Origin: JBBQFI01 sp038237805
GTDB lineage: Bacteria > Verrucomicrobiota > Verrucomicrobiia > Chthoniobacterales > UBA10450
Reading direction: 5' to 3'
Assembly (NCBI GenBank): GCA_038237805.1
Contig: JBBRYI010000012.1
Location: forward strand, 48,871-112,870
Length of the DNA: 64,000 bases
Shown here one piece after another: positions 35,901-44,900 of this stretch. The notes below the pieces were generated by a model. That model had not been told where the DNA came from. It did not search any database and was given only the letters and a program-made list of their open reading frames with translations. Positions within the stretch are counted from its first letter, which is position 1. Each line of letters begins with the position of its first letter. The translations under genes and the position numbers were made by a program.

Positions 35901-37186
35901 AACGTGAAGGTCCCCGAGGCCGGGGCCGGGTCGAACAGCTCCGCCGTGTTGGTGTTTTGCGGCAGCGCCACCGTGTTGCCTCCGGCGAGCAGGACCTTGC
36001 CGCTCGGGAGCAGTGTCGCGCTGTGAACGTCGCGCGCCATGGTCATCGTGTTCGGAGCGAGTGACGTAAAGGTTCCGGACATTGGATCAAACAACTCGGC
36101 CGTGTTCGTGGGCAGGACTCCGTCCGAGCCACCGGCGATCAAAACCTTGCCGTTCGGCAGCAGCGTCGCAGTGTGAAGTTGCCGCGGCGAGGTCATTGGC
36201 GCCAATACCATGAATATTGCCGAGACCGGGTCGAACAGCTCCGCTGTATTCGCGGTCACGCTTGCGACGCCCGTGTATCCTCCTGCGACCAACACTTTGC
36301 CGGTTGGCAGCAATGTCGCAGTATGTCCATAGCGTACTGACACCATCGCTGGAACGGACGTGAAGGTGCCAGCAACCGGATCGAAAAGCTCGGCGGTGTC
36401 GAGATACGCGATACCATCGAAGCCTCCGGCGATCAAAACATTGCCGTTTGGCAACAACGTCGCGGTATGGTTGTCGCGCCGCGATGTCATCGTGTTCGGC
36501 GAAAGTGGTGCGAACGTTTGAGTTGCCGGGTCAAACAACTCAGCCGTATTCGTGCTCTCTGCTCCGGTAAAGCCACCAGCGATTAATACCTTGCCGCTTC
36601 GCAGCAAGGTCGCGGTGTGGCCGTCCCGTGCCGACGACATGCTGTTTGGAGAGAGGGACGTGAACGTTGTGGTCGCCGGATCAAACAGCTCCGCTGTATT
36701 CGTTACGCCGGTGAGCGTGACCCCTCCGACTATCAAGACCTTCCCATTAGGTAGCACTGTGGCGGTATGCTGATATCGCGCCAACGTCATTTTGTTCGAG
36801 ATCGGAGTGAAGGTTCCCGTCGCGGGATCAAACAGCTCGGCAGTATCTGTCGCTCCCGTCGGAGTAACCCCTCCGGCTACCAGCACCTTGCCGTTCCCGA
36901 GTAGCGTCGCCGTGTGGAAGTAGCGCGCCGTGGTCATCACCCCCACCGCAGTGAACGAGGGATCCACGGGAGCGAGCGGCACGGCCACCGCCGTCGTTCC
37001 ACTTAATCCGCCAGCGTTTTTGGCAGTAAAAGGGGCACCGAAGTTGGCAGCCGAGTTAGTCTTTCCGCTTGGTGGCGTCGCGGCGACACTCAGCACTGCC
37101 AGCAAGAGACCGACCGAGCAAAAAGCAAAAGCGAGCAAGACGCGCGGATTGAAGATGCCGGATTCAGAAGAGGAAGTTTTTTGCAC
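32972..37186 (-). CDS. Giant secreted kelch-repeat protein with dockerin-like C-terminus
   Basis: The 1404-residue protein has a signal anchor (VLLAFAFCSVGLLLAVLSVA). It then has 21 tandem kelch-type units of about 50 residues, each built on R-x-x-HTATLLPSGKVLIAGG...TNTAELFDPASGTFT, covering about residues 80-1150. A short Ig-like region follows. The C-terminus has two dockerin-like calcium loops (GDTTANGQVNSSDISQTK and DITVNGAINSSDVSLAK). Kelch units pack into beta-propellers, so 21 units imply three or so propellers. The DNA shows matching tandem repeats of about 150-165 bp. It starts 21 bases after the stop of the BNR protein and is probably cotranscribed with it. Confidence 0.88.
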   Translation of the reverse strand: MQKTSSSESGIFNPRVLLAFAFCSVGLLLAVLSVAATPPSGKTNSAANFGAPFTAKNAGGLSGTTAVAVPLAPVDPSFTAVGVMTTARYFHTATLLGNGKVLVAGGVTPTGATDTAELFDPATGTFTPISNKMTLARYQHTATVLPNGKVLIVGGVTLTGVTNTAELFDPATTTFTSLSPNSMSSARDGHTATLLRSGKVLIAGGFTGAESTNTAELFDPATQTFAPLSPNTMTSRRDNHTATLLPNGNVLIAGGFDGIAYLDTAELFDPVAGTFTSVPAMVSVRYGHTATLLPTGKVLVAGGYTGVASVTANTAELFDPVSAIFMVLAPMTSPRQLHTATLLPNGKVLIAGGSDGVLPTNTAELFDPMSGTFTSLAPNTMTMARDVHSATLLPSGKVLLAGGNTVALPQNTNTAELFDPAPASGTFTLLPSNTMTSPRHLYTATLLPSGKILIAGGWTGSGTTNTAELFDPASGTFTSLPPMVSFRERHTATLLPSGKVLLAGGFDSIRATNTAELFDPASGTFTPVPNTMNSARIGHTATLLPSGKVLIAGGYNGGPTNWNTAELFDPASLSFTSLSPSTMTSPRRDHTATLLPSGKVLIAGGNTAGNTVSKATNTAELFDPASLTFTSLSPNTMTSVRYFHTATLLPSGKVLIAGGYTGSATTNTAELFDPASQTFTSLAPMISPRNSHTATPLPSGKVLIAGGDTGSAATDGAELFDPVLGTFTSLSPNTMTSVREGHTATLLANGKVLIAAGNAKTVVDDITDTAELFDPASATFSSLSPHTMTSVRFVHTATLLPNGKVLIAGGNNAIPNTNTAELFDPASATFTLLPRRMNLARYGFTATLLPSGKVLIAGGVTPSAYTNTVELFDPASGTFTLLPHTMTSARRDHEATLLPNGKVLIAGGSNSPSGYTSTAELFDPASETFVPLPPMTSARHGFTATLLSSGKVLIAGGYTGSAVTNTAELFDPVSGTFTALPPMNSVHYYHTATLLPSGQVLIAGGRTGSATTNTAELFDPVSGTFMALPPMNSAHYIHTATLLPNGKVVLAGGADLNAGATNSAELFDPVSGTFTSLSPMNSPRWFHTATLLPNGEILIAGGYTGSSGISNTAELFDAGLGFSDARRPVLSTATLLQTDSLVLTGTGFRGDSEASGSSSNNSATNYPLLQLMRIDNEQIFFPLSNAATNWSDTTFSSRTLGAVRPLPTGLYRVTIFTNAIPSFQKIINIRVPAGPVPLIGVVSRKTHGSDGTFDIDLPQTGTPGIECRTGGASGNHQVVVTFAGPVTLSSASVSSGTGSVASTTVSGNQVFVNLTGVANAQTIGVTLADVSDGTNTSSVQVTMGVLVGDTTANGQVNSSDISQTKAQSGTAVTSSNFREDITVNGAINSSDVSLAKSKSGTALP

Positions 37187-37207
37187 GAAATTTTCCGCGG
37201 TTTGGGT

Positions 37208-38413
37208 TCAATGGGTAATCTTGGTAACGTAGATCTCGGCTTTTGGATTCGCGGATAATCGGTTTTGTCCATATGCGACGTACGCCTTGTTTCCGTCCGA
37301 CGCGATCGTCAGGTAGTCATTTCCGTTTACGCCGGTGATCGGTGCTGTAACCGACGTCACCCGAATATCGGCCGCGAACGTCTGCCCGTTGTCCGTCGAG
37401 GAGCTGTACCACACGTCCTGCCCCGTGGCATCGACCCACGCCACATCGACGCGGCCCGAAGAGGAAACCGAGATTGTGATATAGGTACTGCCTTGCACAT
37501 TGCCTGACACCCCGTTTGCGTCGTCCACGAGAACCGGTGGTGAGGGCCAGGTCGCGCCCCCATCGGTCGATTGCGCTACGTATACGTGCTGATTGGTCCA
37601 GCCAACCCCGTCCCAAGTGGAGCCCATGCCCGCGGCGTAGACCTTTTGCGAATCCCCGGGGTCGGCGGCGACCAGGTTCAGGGCGTAATTCGCAGTGGGC
37701 GAGGTCACGCTGACGGTAGAGTCCTGGAACATCAAGCCCCCATCTGCGGACCTGAGAATGTGGTAAGTGTAGCAATAACCGCCTGCGCAATTCTGTCCCA
37801 CAGCGGTCGTTTGTTCGGTAACGTAAAGCACACTGGTTGGGGTTGGTCCCACGCTGAGGCTAAAGCCGGAAGAATTAGAGAGATAGCCGTCAAGGGTAAC
37901 GCGGGCGTCCGTCCATGACGAAGTGTCAGTGCTCGATCGGGCGACGATCTGCCGGTGTACCCTGGGGTTGAGGTTGCCCGGGCGGCAGACGTCCGTCATC
38001 ACTTCCACGTACACCGAGCTGGGGCCTACCGTCATTAGAGGAAAGTCGAAAATAGCGTCGCTACACACCGTACCGGTGCTGCCATCGGGGAAAGTAACTG
38101 GCGTTCCGCGCTTCAATGCGGCGTTGCCGCCTCCGGTCGGAAACTGGGTCCAGGTTATGCCCGGAGCGTTTGCCGGCGATGTGTAGACATAAACAAATTG
38201 GTGCGGGTTCCCGGCGAGCTGGCTATAGAACGCGCGCCCGGCCGCGTCGAAGCCGTTTCTCCCGTCCAAATTTTTCACAACGCTGCCGTTTGTTCCTAGA
38301 TACCAACTTGACCCGTTTGTATAGCTGTAGAAGTTGAAAGCCTTGTCATTAGTCCCATCCGGCGGCAAACTTAGATCCACCCCCCAGTTCCCTGTGACCA
38401 AAAAGATTGCCAT
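37208..38413 (-). CDS. BNR/sialidase-like beta-propeller protein, possibly 5'-truncated
   Basis: The frame from ATG 38413 gives about 401 residues with Asp-box-like turns (LRSADGGLMF, AQSTDGGATW, SSSTDNGQTF) and repeated beta-strand segments (GSTYITISVSSSGRVDVAWVD; DYLTIASDGNKAYVAYGQ). This is the layout of BNR/sialidase-fold proteins, but the catalytic Arg triad is not evident, so I would not call it a sialidase. No signal peptide is present, although its kelch neighbour has one. The start lies at a junction with a truncated gene on the other strand, so the original 5' end may be lost. Confidence 0.65.
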   Translation of the reverse strand: MAIFLVTGNWGVDLSLPPDGTNDKAFNFYSYTNGSSWYLGTNGSVVKNLDGRNGFDAAGRAFYSQLAGNPHQFVYVYTSPANAPGITWTQFPTGGGNAALKRGTPVTFPDGSTGTVCSDAIFDFPLMTVGPSSVYVEVMTDVCRPGNLNPRVHRQIVARSSTDTSSWTDARVTLDGYLSNSSGFSLSVGPTPTSVLYVTEQTTAVGQNCAGGYCYTYHILRSADGGLMFQDSTVSVTSPTANYALNLVAADPGDSQKVYAAGMGSTWDGVGWTNQHVYVAQSTDGGATWPSPPVLVDDANGVSGNVQGSTYITISVSSSGRVDVAWVDATGQDVWYSSSTDNGQTFAADIRVTSVTAPITGVNGNDYLTIASDGNKAYVAYGQNRLSANPKAEIYVTKITH

Positions 38414-38418
38414 CCGTT

Positions 38419-38885
38419 CGTTAGGCGCGGTCGCGGAAGCAAACGCGCGGACGCAAGCTCTGCATGACTCATCGCGCACGGCGCGGCGATCTTCCGTTCA
38501 ATCAGGCGAGCCGGCACTCGTGGAAACGATTGCCAAGTTAAAACACTCGATCGAACTCGGTCCCATCGGTGAGGTGGTCAAAGGCGCGGATGCTGTTCCA
38601 AATTCTACCTACGAAACGCTCGGTAAAGTCGGAAATGTTTTTTCAAACCCGCAGAGCGCGGAGCGCTTTCTTTCATTCCCCGGCGCGAAACAGCTCACTG
38701 AAAATCCGAAGATTGTTGCCTTACGCGACGATCCAGAAATCATCCGCATGATCCAAGAAGGACGCTTGTTCGATCTGCTCCAGGATTCTCGCATCATCAA
38801 TGCGGTTAACGATCCTGCGCTGGCAAATCAGCTGAAGACATTTCAGTTCCAGAGCGCGCTAGATTACGCAGTTAGCCGACGGTAA
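38419..38885 (+). pseudogene. C-terminal remnant of a CvpA-like protein (tentative)
   Basis: The frame reads LGAVAEANARTQALHDSS, then a charged middle, and ends PEIIRMIQEGRLFDLLQDSR...ALDYAVSRR. This ending resembles the C-terminal extension of CvpA family membrane proteins of Verrucomicrobiota, but the membrane domain is missing and no convincing start codon precedes it. The frame can be extended left to 38334 only through sequence that codes the BNR protein on the other strand. It is most likely a 5'-truncated gene. The family call is from memory of the C-terminal pattern. Confidence 0.4.
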
Positions 38886-38889
38886 GAGG

Positions 38890-39360
38890 CTCGCACAAAG
38901 GTCACAAAGTTTCACTAAGTAGGGGATGAGCGAAAATGAAATCGCGAAGGAGATTTTGGACGCCGCATTTGTCGTGCACACAAAGCTTGGCCCTGGGCTT
39001 CTCGAATCGGTCTACGAAGTTGTGCTTGCACATGAACTGCGCAAGAAAGGCCTTGGCGTCGAGCGCCAGAAGCCGATGCCGATTACCTATGACGGCATTC
39101 GATTCGAAGAAGGTTATCGTGCAGATCTACTCGTGAATTCGAAGGTTATCGCCGAACTGAAATCGGTTTCGGCAACCTCGCCTCTTCACGCAAAACAGGT
39201 GCTAACGCAGCTGCGTCTTAGCGGATTGAAACTTGGTCTTTTGATCAACTTCGGGGAAGCGCATCTGAAAAACGGAATCAAGCGTCTGATTAACGGCGAA
39301 ATCGAGGAAGAGGAGTTTTCTCTCTAATTTCCGTTGTGACCTTTGTGCCCGTTGTGCGAG
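38890..39360. mobile_element. Inverted-repeat-flanked GxxExxY cassette
   Basis: A gene for a GxxExxY protein is bracketed by inverted sequences. The left end (38890-38909) begins CTCGCACAAAGGTCACAAAG. The right end (39333-39360), read on the minus strand, begins CTCGCACAACGGGCACAAAG and then GTCACAA. The two share a perfect 15-mer, GCACAAAGGTCACAA, and the outer CTCGCACAA. The unit lies directly before gatB. No transposase is inside. Mobility is inferred, not shown. Confidence 0.5.
38926..39327 (+). CDS. GxxExxY protein (predicted PD-(D/E)XK nuclease-like)
   Basis: The 133-residue protein has the family motif GPGLLESVYE (residues 23-32) and a nuclease-like core RADLLVNSKVIAELKSV with D and E-x-K spaced as in PD-(D/E)XK enzymes. 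The C-terminal part HAKQVLTQLRLSGLKLGLLINFG is also typical (TIGR04256). Such genes are found as scattered copies in Verrucomicrobiota, Planctomycetota and Bacteroidota; their activity is not known to me. It sits between inverted repeats (38890-39360). Confidence 0.9.
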   Translation: MSENEIAKEILDAAFVVHTKLGPGLLESVYEVVLAHELRKKGLGVERQKPMPITYDGIRFEEGYRADLLVNSKVIAELKSVSATSPLHAKQVLTQLRLSGLKLGLLINFGEAHLKNGIKRLINGEIEEEEFSL

Positions 39361-39374
39361 AAATTCGCCTGGCG

Positions 39375-40826
39375 ATGAATTATCTAGTTACGATCGGGCT
39401 CGAAGTTCACGTCCAGCTTAAGACGCGATCGAAAATGTTCTGCGCCTGCCCTGTGGAATTTGGTGCGGAGCCGAACTCGCATACGTGTCCGACGTGTCTC
39501 GGCTTGCCGGGCGCGTTGCCGGTGATGAATCATGAAGCGCTCCGCATGACCATTCTTACTGGTCTTATGCTCGGCTGCGACATCGCGCCGATGAGCAAGT
39601 TCGATCGGAAAAATTATTTCTACCCGGACATGCCCAAGAATTATCAGATCTCGCAATACGTTCTACCGCTTTGCACAAATGGCAGCGTGCCGCTGCACGA
39701 TCTCGCTTATCCGAAGGATGCGCAGAAAAACATCGCGACGTCCGACAAAGAAGTGCATCTCGTCCGTATTCATCTCGAGGAGGATGTCGCGAAAAGTGTC
39801 CATCTCGAAAATTCCACTGGGATCGACTTCAACCGCGCTGGCACGCCGTTGATGGAGATTGTGACGCAACCGGAACTTAATTCGCCGGAAGAAGCGTTTG
39901 CGTTTCTCAGCGCGCTAAAACAAATCCTGATCTATGGCGCGGTGAGCGATGCGGACATGGAAAAAGGCCAGCTGCGTTGCGACTGTAATGTTTCGGTACG
40001 GGAAAAGTCGCAACAGGAGTTCGGAGCGAAGATCGAGATCAAAAACATGAACTCGATCAGCGGCGTGCGGCGCGCGCTCGCCTATGAAATCGCGCGGCAA
40101 ATCGAGGTGCTGAAATCAGGAGAGAAGTTGGAACAGGAAACGCGCGGTTGGGATGATGCGCGCGGCGAAACGTTTCTCATGCGCACGAAGGAATCCGCTC
40201 ACGATTATCGCTATTTCCCCGATCCGGACCTGGTGCCAGTGAAAAGCGAAACATTATTGAATGAAGTGCGCGGCCGAATTCCGGAATTGCCGAAAGCGAA
40301 ACGCGCGCGCTTTGTCGAAGAGTATTCCGTGAGCCCGTACGACGCTGGAGTTCTGGCCAGCGATCTGGAAGTTGCGCGGTATTTCGAGATCGCCGCCAAA
40401 GGCGCGCGCAAACCAAAGAACATCGCGAACTGGATTCTAAATGATTTGCAAAGTGCGCTGAGCGCAAGCCAGCGAACAATCAGCCAGTGTCCGATCCCGC
40501 CCGCGGCGCTGGATGAACTCATGAACTTGATCGAGAGCGGAAAAATCAGCGGCACGCAAGGCAAAGAAGTCTTCGCCGAAATGTTTGCGAGCGGGAAAGG
40601 AGCAACGGCAGTTGTTCGCGAGAAAGGCATCGAGCAATTGAGCGATACCAGCGCGATCCAGGCATTGTGCGATCGAGTAATCGCCGCGAATCCGAAACCG
40701 GTCGCAGATTTCAAAGCAGGAAATCTCGCACCGCTCAATTTCCTGAAAGGACAAGTGATGAAACTGTCAAAAGGCAAAGCCAATCCTGCTTTGGTGGGAG
40801 AAATTCTGGAGCGAAAATTAGAGTAG
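39375..40826 (+). CDS. gatB: Asp-tRNA(Asn)/Glu-tRNA(Gln) amidotransferase subunit GatB
   Basis: GatB is the tRNA-binding kinase-like subunit of the GatCAB complex, which amidates misacylated Glu-tRNA(Gln) or Asp-tRNA(Asn). The 483-residue protein begins MNYLVTIGLEVHVQLKTRSK and carries CPVEFGAEPNSHTCPTCLGLPG (zinc cysteines), KNYFYPDMPKNYQISQY and DFNRAGTPLMEIVT. The C-terminal YqeY-like tail domain is also present. gatA and gatC are not adjacent. The start ATG 39375 is only 15 bases past the right end of the GxxExxY cassette, so its leader has probably been replaced. Confidence 0.96.
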   Translation: MNYLVTIGLEVHVQLKTRSKMFCACPVEFGAEPNSHTCPTCLGLPGALPVMNHEALRMTILTGLMLGCDIAPMSKFDRKNYFYPDMPKNYQISQYVLPLCTNGSVPLHDLAYPKDAQKNIATSDKEVHLVRIHLEEDVAKSVHLENSTGIDFNRAGTPLMEIVTQPELNSPEEAFAFLSALKQILIYGAVSDADMEKGQLRCDCNVSVREKSQQEFGAKIEIKNMNSISGVRRALAYEIARQIEVLKSGEKLEQETRGWDDARGETFLMRTKESAHDYRYFPDPDLVPVKSETLLNEVRGRIPELPKAKRARFVEEYSVSPYDAGVLASDLEVARYFEIAAKGARKPKNIANWILNDLQSALSASQRTISQCPIPPAALDELMNLIESGKISGTQGKEVFAEMFASGKGATAVVREKGIEQLSDTSAIQALCDRVIAANPKPVADFKAGNLAPLNFLKGQVMKLSKGKANPALVGEILERKLE

Positions 40827-40847
40827 AGCCTCAAGGACAGATCACGA

Positions 40848-41954
40848 ATGCGAATCCTGATCGCCCCGGATAAGTTCAAAGACTCGTTAGGCGCGCGACA
40901 AGTTGCGGCGAACATCGAGATCGGCTTGCGCGAGGTTATCCCGAATGCGCAGATCCAGATCGTGCCGGTGGCGGATGGCGGCGAGGGAACGGCAGCCCTG
41001 ATTTCCGATTCCCTGGGTGGAACATGGATTGAATGCGACGCGCACAACTCGTTAGGCCGGGAAATCAAAGCGCGTTATGCCTGGGTCGATTCCGAGCAAC
41101 TTGCGATCATGGAAATGAACGAAGCAGCCGGATTGCGACACCTAACCCCGGAACAACGCGATCCGTCGCACGCTTCGACATTCGGGGTTGGGGAAATGCT
41201 CTTGCACGCGACGAAGCGCGGAGCGCGTCAAATCATTATCGGGCTCGGCGGAAGCGCTACGAACGATGGAGGATTGGGCATGGCTCGGGCGCTCGGCTAT
41301 CAGTTTTATGATGATCGCGGTCGCGAACTTCTCGGGGATGTGACGAAATTGGTTCGCCTCGGAAAAATTGTGGTACCCGAGCAGCGTGGGTGGGCGCCAA
41401 TTATCGCCGCAGCCGACGTCAACAATCCGCTCTTGGGAGAGCGTGGGGCGACACGTGTATTTGGTCCGCAAAAAGGGGCAAACTCCGACCAGATTAAATT
41501 GCTTGAAAAAAATTTGGCGCAACTGGCAAAGATCGCAGCGCAGGATTTGCACAACGATTTTCGTGAAATTCCGGGCGCGGGCGCGGCGGGCGGTCTGGGC
41601 TTTGGCCTAATGACATTTTGCCACGCGACGATGCGATCAGGCTTCGAGGTCGTCTCGGAGAAAATAGGGTTGGAGGAATTGATTCGAAACGTTGATGTCG
41701 TTGTCACAGGCGAAGGCAGCCTTGATTGTCAGACTCTTGAAGGAAAAGTGCCGTTCGGTGTAGCGAACCTGTCACGCAAACTCGGGAAGCGTGTTTTCGC
41801 GATTGCAGGGAGATCGAGTGGCGATGCACAGGCCGAGTGTTTGTTCGACGAAGTTTTTTCGCTGATGCGCGATTCGATGAGTGAAGCCGAAAGCATTAAG
41901 CGCGCGCCGGAGTTGTTGCGCAAACGCGCGCGCGAACTGGCGGATTTGTTGTAA
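40848..41954 (+). CDS. Glycerate kinase (GlxK/GarK family)
   Basis: The 368-residue enzyme phosphorylates D-glycerate. Hallmarks are MRILIAPDKFKDSLGARQVA at the N-terminus, PVADGGEGTAALI (residues about 43-55), GLGGSATNDGGLGMARALGY (about 129-148), PGAGAAGGLGFGL, and VVTGEGSLDCQT with AIAGRS. The start is ATG 40848, 21 bases after gatB. Two CGTTAGG words lie in the gene (40885, 41050). Confidence 0.93.
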   Translation: MRILIAPDKFKDSLGARQVAANIEIGLREVIPNAQIQIVPVADGGEGTAALISDSLGGTWIECDAHNSLGREIKARYAWVDSEQLAIMEMNEAAGLRHLTPEQRDPSHASTFGVGEMLLHATKRGARQIIIGLGGSATNDGGLGMARALGYQFYDDRGRELLGDVTKLVRLGKIVVPEQRGWAPIIAAADVNNPLLGERGATRVFGPQKGANSDQIKLLEKNLAQLAKIAAQDLHNDFREIPGAGAAGGLGFGLMTFCHATMRSGFEVVSEKIGLEELIRNVDVVVTGEGSLDCQTLEGKVPFGVANLSRKLGKRVFAIAGRSSGDAQAECLFDEVFSLMRDSMSEAESIKRAPELLRKRARELADLL

Positions 41955-41977
41955 GTCGGCGACAATACGGCTTCTTC

Positions 41978-44900
41978 ATGGAACCAGGTCCCCGGGAAAC
42001 AATCGCGCCCTTTATTTTCTCCGATCCAGCGGGCAAACGCTGGCCACGGCTGCGTCTCGCTCTGCTCATTAGTTGCGTCCTGGTTTTCATCGCGACCGTC
42101 CTGTTCGTGCAGACGCTTTTCGTCGCGCCGCAACTGCAGTTGCCCTTCTCGTTGCGACAATTGAAAGGACAGCTGAAGTCGCTGCAGAAAAAAAATCCGG
42201 CAGGACAAACGCCGGTCGACCATCCGCTCTGGCAAAAATTCGGACTGGCACGCCAAACGGCAAAGAAGCCGGCCGTGCAACCGCCACCGCCCGCCCATCC
42301 CCGAAAAAAATTTGCCGAGAACGAAGTTCGCCTGGCCTTTTACACGAACGGCGATCCCTACAGCTACGCGTCACTCGAACAAAATGCCGCGCAAATAACG
42401 CACGTCTGCCCGGAATGGATGGCGATGATCGACGGCCTCGGTCACTTGCAGATCGATGCCGATAATCGATTGCCGAAGCTCGCGGCGAGCAAAGGTATCG
42501 CGCTCATGCCGCTGCTAACGAATCTCGTGGGCGACAAATGGCTGCCGGAAGCAGTGGAGAATCTTGCGCGCGGTCCGGCTGAGCGACAGGACCAATTCAT
42601 AAAGGGTGTGCTGAAGGTTCTGCGCGATGCGAAGGCTTCGGGCGTAATCGTGGATTGGGAGCAGGTCGATCCAGTTTACAAAAAAGATATCGCCGCTTTG
42701 CTCGATAAATTCGCGGACGCCTTACACGACGATGGAAAAGAGATATGGCTTTGCGTGCAGCCGGGACAGGAACTCGACTACATCGATTTCGATGATTTGT
42801 CGGAAAACATCGATCGTTTTGTTGCGTTGCTCTTCGATGAAACTTCGGACATCGACACACCGGGGCCGCTCGGTTCGCGCCAGTGGTTCGAAGGTTGGCT
42901 AAACGTGCTGCTCGAAGACGCCGATCCAAAGCAATGGATCATCGCGCTTGGAAGCTATGGATACGATTGGACCAAGGGAACGCCGAAAGCGGAATTGATC
43001 AGTTTTCCCGAAGCGATGAGCCGCGCGAGTTATGCCGACATCACGACCGTGGCCGAGGGCAGTCCGGATTATACTCCCCTTTTCTATTACGAAGATGCCG
43101 ACAAAGATCACACCGTTTCTTTTCTCGATGTCGTCACTTTCGCGAATCAACTCCGCAAGGTGCGCGATAAAAAGGCCGGCGGTTTCGCGCTTTACCGGTT
43201 GGGGACGGAAGACACGGCGCTATGGGAAACACTTAACCTCCCGGCAAATTTTTACACCAACGCGCGGGCGAGGCGGCCGCTCGAGGTCTTAAAAGGGACG
43301 GAAACAATCACCGATGTCGGCGATGGAGAAATTGTCTCGGTCGATGAAAGCCGAGCTGACGGTTTGCGCCGTATCGCGGTCGATGAGGCCGGTTATTTGA
43401 CCGCGACTTACGAAAAGTTTCCGCAATTTCCCACGCTCTACCATCAGGGCGCGGGAACAGCGCATCAGGTTGCGATCACGTTCGACGACGGCCCCGATCC
43501 GGAATGGACGCCGAAGATTCTCGACATCTTGAAGGCGAACAATGTCAAAGCGGCGTTCTTCCTTGTGGGGGTGAACGCGGAACACTATCCAGGACTCGTT
43601 AGGCGGATCGTGGCCGAAGGCCATGAGATCGGTAATCACACCTATTACCATCCGAATCTCGCGCTCTGCTGGCCCGAGCACATTCGCGTGGAATTGAACG
43701 CGACGCAGTTGTTGATCGAGACTATTACCGGACGCGCCACGACACTTTTCCGGCCACCCTACGCCGCGGACACGAGTCCATCGCGTTTGAGTGAGTTGGC
43801 GCCGTTACTGATCGCTCAGGATCTCGGCTATCTCGTCGTTTTGGAAAATATCGATCCGCAAGATTGGGCGAGGCCGGGCGCCGACCTGATTGTGCAACGC
43901 GTAAAACAACAGCGACGTGATGGCAGCATCATCCTGCTGCACGATGCCGGCGGCGATCGCTCGCAAACGGTGGAGGCGTTGCCGCGTATTCTCGACTACC
44001 TGCATACACGCGGCGACACGGTTGTTTCTTTAAGCACGCTGATGGGAACAACCCGCGACAAACTGATGCCGCCGGCGAAATCTGGTGGTCGTGTGCTCTC
44101 GCGTATTGTCAGCACGACCGGTTTTCGGGTTTATCACGCGATCGAAGAATTTCTTTGGGCATTCATGATCGTTGCAACCGCACTGGTCGTGATCCGAACG
44201 TTGATCGTGATCTGGCTGGCGTCGCGTTTTCGACGTACGCCTGGTCCAGGCTTCGCCGGCTCAATCAGTGTCGTGATCGCGGCGTTCAATGAAGAAAAGG
44301 TGATCGCGAACACGCTTCTTTCACTGCTCAGCGCCGAGTATGACGGCGAACTCGAGGTCATTGTCGTCGACGACGGCTCGCACGATCAAACCGCGAGGGA
44401 AGTCGATCGCGTGGCGAGTGACGACAAACGTGTGCTGCTATTGCGCCAGGAGAATCATGGAAAGGCACGCGCTTTACAACGTGCGCTCACCGTCGCGCGA
44501 AATGGCATCATCGTTTTTCTCGACGCCGATACGAATGTGCAGCGCGACACTTTGCGCCAACTGGTTCAACCCTTTTCCGATCCAAAGATCGGCGCTGTTT
44601 CCGGCCACGCTAAAGTAGGAAATCTGCGCAGCTTCATCGCGAGATGTCAGGCGCTGGAGTACACGGTCGGATTCAATCTTGATCGTCGCGCATACACATC
44701 GTGGAATTGCATTACTGTGGTGCCGGGTGCGATCAGCGCTATTCGCAAATCGGCGATCGATGAAGCAGGCGGGTTGAGTTTGGACACGCTCGCGGAAGAC
44801 ACCGATCTCACCTTGTCGCTGCACAAACGCGGCCTGCGCATCGTCTATGTTCCCGATGCCATCGCCTGGACGGAAGCACCGGAAACGGTGCGAACCCTGG

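Noticed and set aside
33900..36950. Regularly spaced repeats that could suggest a CRISPR array or tandem satellite
   Set aside because: They are in one open frame and encode kelch units; the spacing (about 150-165 bp) and the lack of unique spacers rule out CRISPR.
37208..38413. Naming this gene a sialidase (neuraminidase)
   Set aside because: Asp-box-like turns are visible, but the catalytic Arg triad and Tyr/Glu pair cannot be identified.
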